This document shows, in pieces, positions 59,020 to 64,000 of a stretch of DNA of 64,000 nt (position 1 is the first letter of the stretch; every line of letters starts with the position of its first letter). The translations under genes and the position numbers were made by a program. Origin of the DNA: Adineta ricciae (Eukaryota; Rotifera; Eurotatoria; Adinetida; Adinetidae); NCBI GenBank assembly GCA_905250025.1, contig CAJNOJ010000388.1, positions 1 to 64,000 of the forward strand, written 5' to 3'. A model generated the notes under the pieces. That model saw only the letters and a list, made by a program, of their open reading frames with translations. It had not been told where the DNA came from and made no database searches.

Positions 59020-59668
59020 GGCACATGGATAAATGAGTTTGATGAACGATCAACTGATCAAAATGCTAATTTTTATGAAACGAATGGAATAGTTTCGAAA
59101 ATCCAATTAATGCATTGAAAACAAGAATATCCTTATGCAGAAAATAAACAATTACGTATACAAATGGTGGATTTTCCTTATAAACGTGCTAATAAAGATA
59201 TTCAATTTGTTTTCAGGATTACTTTACCAAACGGAGGTGTTTTATTGTCTGAAATTCAACAAAAATTTACTTCACAACCAACTTTATTAGAAGATATTTT
59301 TAATCAACAAAAAACAACAACACAAGAAATATTATTATATATACCAAAATTTAAAATGGAAACACAATTTGAATTGAAAACTGACTTAGAACAACTTGCC
59401 ATACATGACGCATTTGATACAAGTAAGGCGAATTTCTCTGGTATCGTCAGTCAACAAAATAGTAGTTCTGGTTTAGTTATCATAGCAAAGTAATTAATTT
59501 ATAAGAACTATATTTCTAGATACGGAAGCGGCTGCTGCTGCTACGAATGTAATAATGACATTATCATGTGCAAAAGTACAACAACCTCCTCACATTGTAT
59601 TTCGAGCTGAACGTCCATTTTTGTTTTATATTCGTGAAAGGAGACAGTTTCGTGCATCAACATCTTAA
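59020..59668 (+). pseudogene. Serpin, C-terminal half, broken
   Basis: Segments in serpin order: GTWINEFD (59020), ENKQLRIQMVDFPYK (about 59145-59180), LYIPKFKMET.FELK (59335-59375), FDTSKANFSGI (59410-59445), the reactive-loop hinge TEAAAAT (about 59520-59545) and the end RPFLFYIRE. An in-frame TGA lies at 59116-59118 where the family has a polar residue after MH. The frame also changes between 59492 and 59520, and the strand normally linking FSGI to the hinge is about ten residues short. The N-terminal half is absent. The hinge sequence is of the inhibitory type, so the ancestor was probably a protease inhibitor. Confidence 0.8.
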
Positions 59669-59759
59669 GTGTAATGATGTGGAAGTGACAATGACACATG
59701 GAATATAACTTTTATTTATTTATTTTGCGAGTTAAGTTAGTTTAAACTTCATAGCTAAG

Positions 59760-60213
59760 AATATTTTCGTTTACAATTTTTCGAACATCTTCTTGTTCAA
59801 TTTTACCCATTGTATTTATGTTATCTATATAATAACCTGTTGTATTTTGTGAATAACTATTATATCCAAGTGTTTCATCAGCTTTTTAAGCAAATTCAGA
59901 AACAAATCCAAATGGTTTTGCATCACCATATATGTTATAATACTATTGTAATAATTGATTATGTTGAGTATCACCGTTTACTTGATAAATGTAACACTGT
60001 TCACATAAACAAGTAGTACAATATTCTTACAATTTGTATCAAATGGATATAATACCAAACCTGTTTTCTTTGCTGCACATTGACAATAATGTGTTGACCA
60101 ACCATAACGTTTTGAAATAGGATATCGTGACTATTTTGATGGGTCACTGTTAAATCACCATTATTTTCATGATTGATACGAGCCATAAAGAGCTCATCTT
60201 CATAGTTATTCAT
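59760..60213 (-). pseudogene. Decayed unrecognised gene
   Basis: The minus strand reads MNNYEDELFMARINHENN from 60213, then after stops YIYQVNGDTQHN, KPFGFVSEFA and NSYSQNTTGYYIDNINTMGKIEQEDVRKL, ending near 59775. The pieces look like one coding sequence with at least three stops or shifts. No family recognised. 60214-61077 has no other supported gene; it includes the 5' leader of the next gene. Confidence 0.35.
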
Positions 60214-61077
60214 AGGGAATTAAGTTATTTTGACTACTATGGAAATCAATAGTAAAACTAAAATAATTTCAGGTTTTTATATCTCTTTAATTGCTACTAA
60301 TGAGTAACTATAGAAATAAATCGATGTTATAAGGACTGTAGATACCTTCATGGAGTCATTTTATGCGTAGGAATGTATTATCTATAGTTAATACATAAAT
60401 AAGAGAAAAAAACTAACTGTACACTACTTATTTTAGCCCACTATAATCCAAACAGATAGAATTCATTTGAGTAAGAATGATCTGAATATAGAAGACGTCA
60501 GATAGGAGCAATTTTATATTCATTGTTAACATAATTCATTGAATAGCGAAAAGATTCGATGAAAAATGGTTCTAGGCTGTAAATGTAAGAAGAATTGCCG
60601 TGTCTATATACTATGCTTAGTCACTCTCACGAAATAAAGTTAACACTAGTTGGTGAAAATGTTTTTTTCGTCGTTCTTTTCCACTTACATTTTTCTTTTT
60701 TCCTTCTTTGGAAGGATAAAAAAGTAAACAGTGACTCAAAACACTTGAAATTACCTCTAAAAGAGAAAATCAAGTTTGTACATACTGGGTTCTCTTTTTG
60801 CTATTGACGTACTTCTTTTATACTTTTGCATAAATCAAAGAAAACGAAAAGTTTTTTCCCAATTTTTCACTCTCTAACAGAAACATTCATTTGTCGTGCC
60901 TGTCTCGCCGACTGCCAACCGTGAGAATAACTCATCATGTAAATTATTTTTTATCAAAAAGCATTGCAACGAATATTTACAAAAAGAACAAAAGCATCTG
61001 GTAAGAAGACAGAGACATATTCAAAGACGATATTTTCATCATTCACTATTATTAGTAATATCGAAACTGCACGCTCA

Positions 61078-62970
61078 ATGGCAAGTAACAACTCAACTAC
61101 CTCTACAACAACTCAGCAAGTACGTGGACGTCAACACATCGATATGCAAAGAATCCACAATGTTCTGCTGATCTGGTTAGATGCCAACATTGATGAGAAC
61201 AACGAAGATTGTCAAAATACAATGAAGCATCTTCGACGCGCTGTTAATGAATTAAACGCCTATACTGATGGTGAAGAATGTATTCAATTCATCAAAACGA
61301 TCAAAGACCGCAAGGTATACATGATCATTTCTGATTCACTTGGCCAGCATATTGTACCTCGAGTACATCATCTGTTTGGAGTAGATTCGATATTTATCTT
61401 CTATGGTAACAAACAACGACACGACGGGGGGGTAAAAGATTGGCCAAAAATCAGAGGAGTTTTCACAGAAATCAAACCCATCTGTGCAGCTCTCAAACAA
61501 GCAGCTCAACTATGTGAACAAAATGCTGTCTCCATGAGCTTCGTAGCATCAGGTGAAAAGTTGGATCAACTAGATCCTTCCTTCATGTACACCCTGATTT
61601 TGAAAGAGATTTTACTGACCATCCAATTCGACAACGCACATATCCAAGATTATGTGAACTATTGTCGAGAAGTTTTCGTTAATGATGATCAAGAAGTGGA
61701 AAATGTGAATCTACTGGAAAGGAAATACCATGAGGAAACGCCTATCTGGTGGTATACTTTTGACTGTTTCTTCGTCCGTATGCTGAATCGAGGAATACGA
61801 CTGATGGATGGTGATATCATGACACGAATGGGTTTCTTCATCAATGACTTACATCGATGTATTGACTCTGTGAACAAGGAACAACACATTGATTATACTT
61901 TCACAGTCTACCGTGGACAAGGATTATCATTGACAGATTTCGAGCAACTGAAGCAAACAAAAGATGGACTCATGTCGTTTAACAGCTTCCTATCCACAAG
62001 TAAGGGTAGGAAAGTTTCATTGTGATTTACAAAACTAAATAGAAGTAATCCAGATATGGTAGCAATTCTATTTGTGATGACAGTCGATCCAAAACAATCG
62101 ACAGCAACATTTGCTTTTATTCGCGATCTTAGTGCAATCGAAGGTCAAGATGAAGTGCTCTTTGCAATGCACAGCGTGTTTCGAATTCAAGATGTCAAGG
62201 CAACGGGCGGAGATAACAAACTATTCGAAGTGAGTTTGACACTGACGAGTGACAATGACAAAGAATTACCTGAGTTAACTGAACAAATACGACAACAGAG
62301 TTTTCCTGACGTTGAGAGTTGGCACAGGTTGAGCCAGTTACTAACTAAACTACGTCAAAATGAGAAGGCTGCAGAGATCTACGAAATGCTACTTGATCAA
62401 ACAACGAAGGAAAGTGAAAAGGCGCCAGTTTATCATCAACTTGGTTTGATCAAAGACAACCAAGGAGAATATGAAGAGGCCATTCGATGGTATGAACAGT
62501 CACTTACCATCTATGAAAAAACTCTTTCTCCTCAAGATCCTGTGTTGGTTGCATCTTACAATAACATTGGTAACGTGTATAAGAACGTGGGTGACTATCC
62601 AAAAGCATTTTCATATTACGAAAAAGCCCTTGCAATCAGTCAACAATCACTTTCTCCAAATCATTCTCATCTGGCTTCAACTTACAACAACATAGGTTTG
62701 GTATATGACAACATGGGTGATTATCCACAAGCACTTTCATATCATGAAAAAGCCCTTGCAATCAGTCAACAATCACTTCCTCCAAATCATCCGCATTTGG
62801 CCGTATCTTTTGGACATATAGGTAATCTATACAAGAGCACAGGTGACAATTCCAAAGCACTAGCATTTTGTGAACGTGCTGTAGAAATTGCACAACAACC
62901 ATTACCATCAGAGCATCCTCATCTTTTGTGGTACGAAAAGAACTTAGATGATGTGAAGAAGTTGTTGTAA
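61078..62970 (+). CDS. ADP-ribosyltransferase-TPR fusion protein
   Basis: Two exons, 61078-62005 (or -61999) and 62054-62970, both donor choices keeping frame; about 614 residues. The N-terminal about 230 residues include a segment typical of bdelloid members (RAVNELNAYTD.EECI.FI, DSLGQHIVPRVH). The ADP-ribosyltransferase part has the Arg in VYRGQG (about 279), the STS-type motif in FNSFLSTS and the catalytic loop EGQDEVLF (about 339-346). Five TPRs follow (about 395-600), the last three near-identical 42-residue kinesin-light-chain-type repeats (YNNIG.VY..MGDYP.AL.Y.EKAL). The enzyme would move ADP-ribose from NAD+ to a protein side chain, the TPRs binding the partner. An upstream ATG at 60964 is in frame, but the start at 61078 fits better. 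The loop reads QxE and not the common ExE. Confidence 0.85.
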
Positions 62971-64000
62971 CGATAATGATATCGTTCATCTCTTTCTGTT
63001 CTTCATCCTCTCACCTCTATATCATACTATCTCCGGGTCATCTCTCTCTTTCCTCTTCTCTATATAAGCGCATGTCTTATTGTGAAAGAGATACATTCTG
63101 GTCATGTAGAGTAGTCAATAAACATTTATACCGTGAGAAACGGTCAACTACTCAACCAGTTTGTCTTTACAACAACTAATTTTCATTTTCATTTGCAGAA
63201 ATTTTAAAATGTCATTCTTCAGAAAATTTTCGCAATGAGATTTTTGTTGCAATATTTATTTTCATGCATTTTGTTCAACAGGAAGATTCGACCAATAGGA
63301 AAATTTACAGAATATGACTATCAGCTCAGAACAATGGTTCATTGTTTGCAAACCTACCAAAGAAGGGCATATATAGTTTTCTACCCCAATTGCACAAAAT
63401 AAATCAGACAAAAGAATATCCCATCACTAATTACAGTTTTTGCGAATTTATCACGATAAAGTTTTTGAAAAAGTATCGTTTTTTCCATTGCTTTATTCTC
63501 ATTGATCCAAAAGGGTGAACCAATGAGTAATAGGGAAGTAGCTGTATGTTTGTGATCTATTGCTGATTAGCATTTTTCTTGATAATAAAATGTTCCTACT
63601 TGATAAATTAGATCTGCAATCGATCGTGGCAGTCAAGATCATTGTGACACCAATGATTGTTTCATTGTAAACAACTCTTCAAGGAGATGCGACGACGAAA
63701 ACTCGGTTTTTCACACATTGATGGTGGTTTTTCGCGTTTTGAGATGGGAAGAGAGGTTCTGGCAGAAACGTGTCAGTAGCCAAAGCTGTAGAGCTCGTCG
63801 AGTTGCATCTAGAAAGCATGTTGGCATAGTTGGAAAGCTTTCACAAGCGAATCCGGCCTGGAAATACTCGAATCCAGAGCTGGGATATCCCACAGCTATA
63901 AGCCCCACTTATGGCCGATGACCCCCACTTATCTTACACCATTCGATGCAGAATGACGAGATCTATCCATCCCAGGAGTTTCCCAAGACATCCCAAGTAC
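62971..64000. other. Intergenic, no gene recognised
   Basis: 1 kb after the ART-TPR gene. A CT-rich tract lies at 62985-63065 with a TATATAA box at about 63061. The last 300 bp are noticeably more GC-rich, with a 65-codon frame on each strand (63711-63921) lacking family features; this may be the edge of another gene or a repeat outside the window. Confidence 0.45.

Noticed and set aside
63711..63921. Coding frames on both strands at the right edge
   Set aside because: They mirror each other in a GC-richer patch and match no family; cannot be judged at the window edge.
1..64000. Prokaryotic features: operons, CRISPR arrays, Shine-Dalgarno sites
   Set aside because: Introns, animal gene families and long spacers show a eukaryotic genome; no regularly spaced repeats were seen.
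1..64000. tRNA or rRNA genes
   Set aside because: No cloverleaf-type A/B box pair or rRNA core sequence was recognised by eye; a tRNAscan-SE run would be decisive.

Overview
This window looks like nuclear DNA of a bdelloid rotifer, most likely an Adineta relative. Evidence: AT-rich sequence with many 45-60 bp GT-AG introns, animal genes (beta-tubulin, a perforin-2-like protein, a urea transporter), and families I know to be expanded in bdelloids: F-box/leucine-rich proteins with the DYLEGCDIHHSF box, secreted Kelch propellers, NHL propellers, ADP-ribosyltransferase-TPR fusions, and large two-TM proteins. Near-identical second copies of many genes also fit, at 2-4 % divergence counted by eye. 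A few genes of non-animal type are present (a fungal-type purine-cytosine permease, a CmcI-like enzyme). Species assignment is inference.

The main architectural fact is that the window does not read as one continuous chromosome. Single n characters at 17605 and 38417 bracket a 20.8 kb block (17606-38416, 'haplotype B') that repeats the genes of 6424-17604 and 38418-42615 ('haplotype A') in the same order and orientation. The last 143 bases before the first n (17462-17604) are identical to the first 143 after the second n (38418-38560). Joined over that overlap, the two pieces of the split A urea-transporter exon total 2,439 bp, exactly the length of the intact B exon. The simplest reading is that an allelic contig was scaffolded into the middle of its homologue. 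Another gap (29 n) lies at 58305-58333.

Layout of haplotype A: perforin-2-like 3' half (3-1349), GPCR (1963), truncated F-box protein (3603), GPCR remnant (~5065), RING/TRAF membrane protein (5893), CmcI-like pseudogene (7902), four-TM protein (9754), two small disordered proteins (11021, 11374), tubulin pseudogene and complete beta-tubulin (12646-14272, minus), methyltransferase (14568), and a urea transporter fused to ankyrin repeats (minus, split by the B block). It continues at 38418 with the transporter 5' end, a small Cys-rich secreted protein (39798), a membrane-anchored serine protease (40548) and a two-TM family pseudogene (42370-43590). Haplotype B carries the alleles of 6424-42615. 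It also has about 5.2 kb absent from A, with an F-box gene, a GPCR pseudogene and a RING pseudogene, and it ends in a GGAATTCC-rich repeat.

From 43.6 kb only one copy is present: fungal-type NCS1 permease (45477), ovothiol synthase OvoA (49582), secreted Kelch propeller (52818), 2-oxoglutarate/Fe(II) oxygenase (54370, minus), a hAT-like MITE (56137), NHL propeller cut by the gap (57701), serpin pseudogene (59020) and an ART-TPR protein (61078).

Themes. First, F-box, GPCR and RING genes recur as neighbours, consistent with an unstable tandem module. Second, several genes are intact on one haplotype and broken on the other, or broken on both. Third, membrane transport, protein modification and defence-like genes dominate. 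Exon structures given here were derived by hand from splice signals and reading-frame closure; no alignment software was available.
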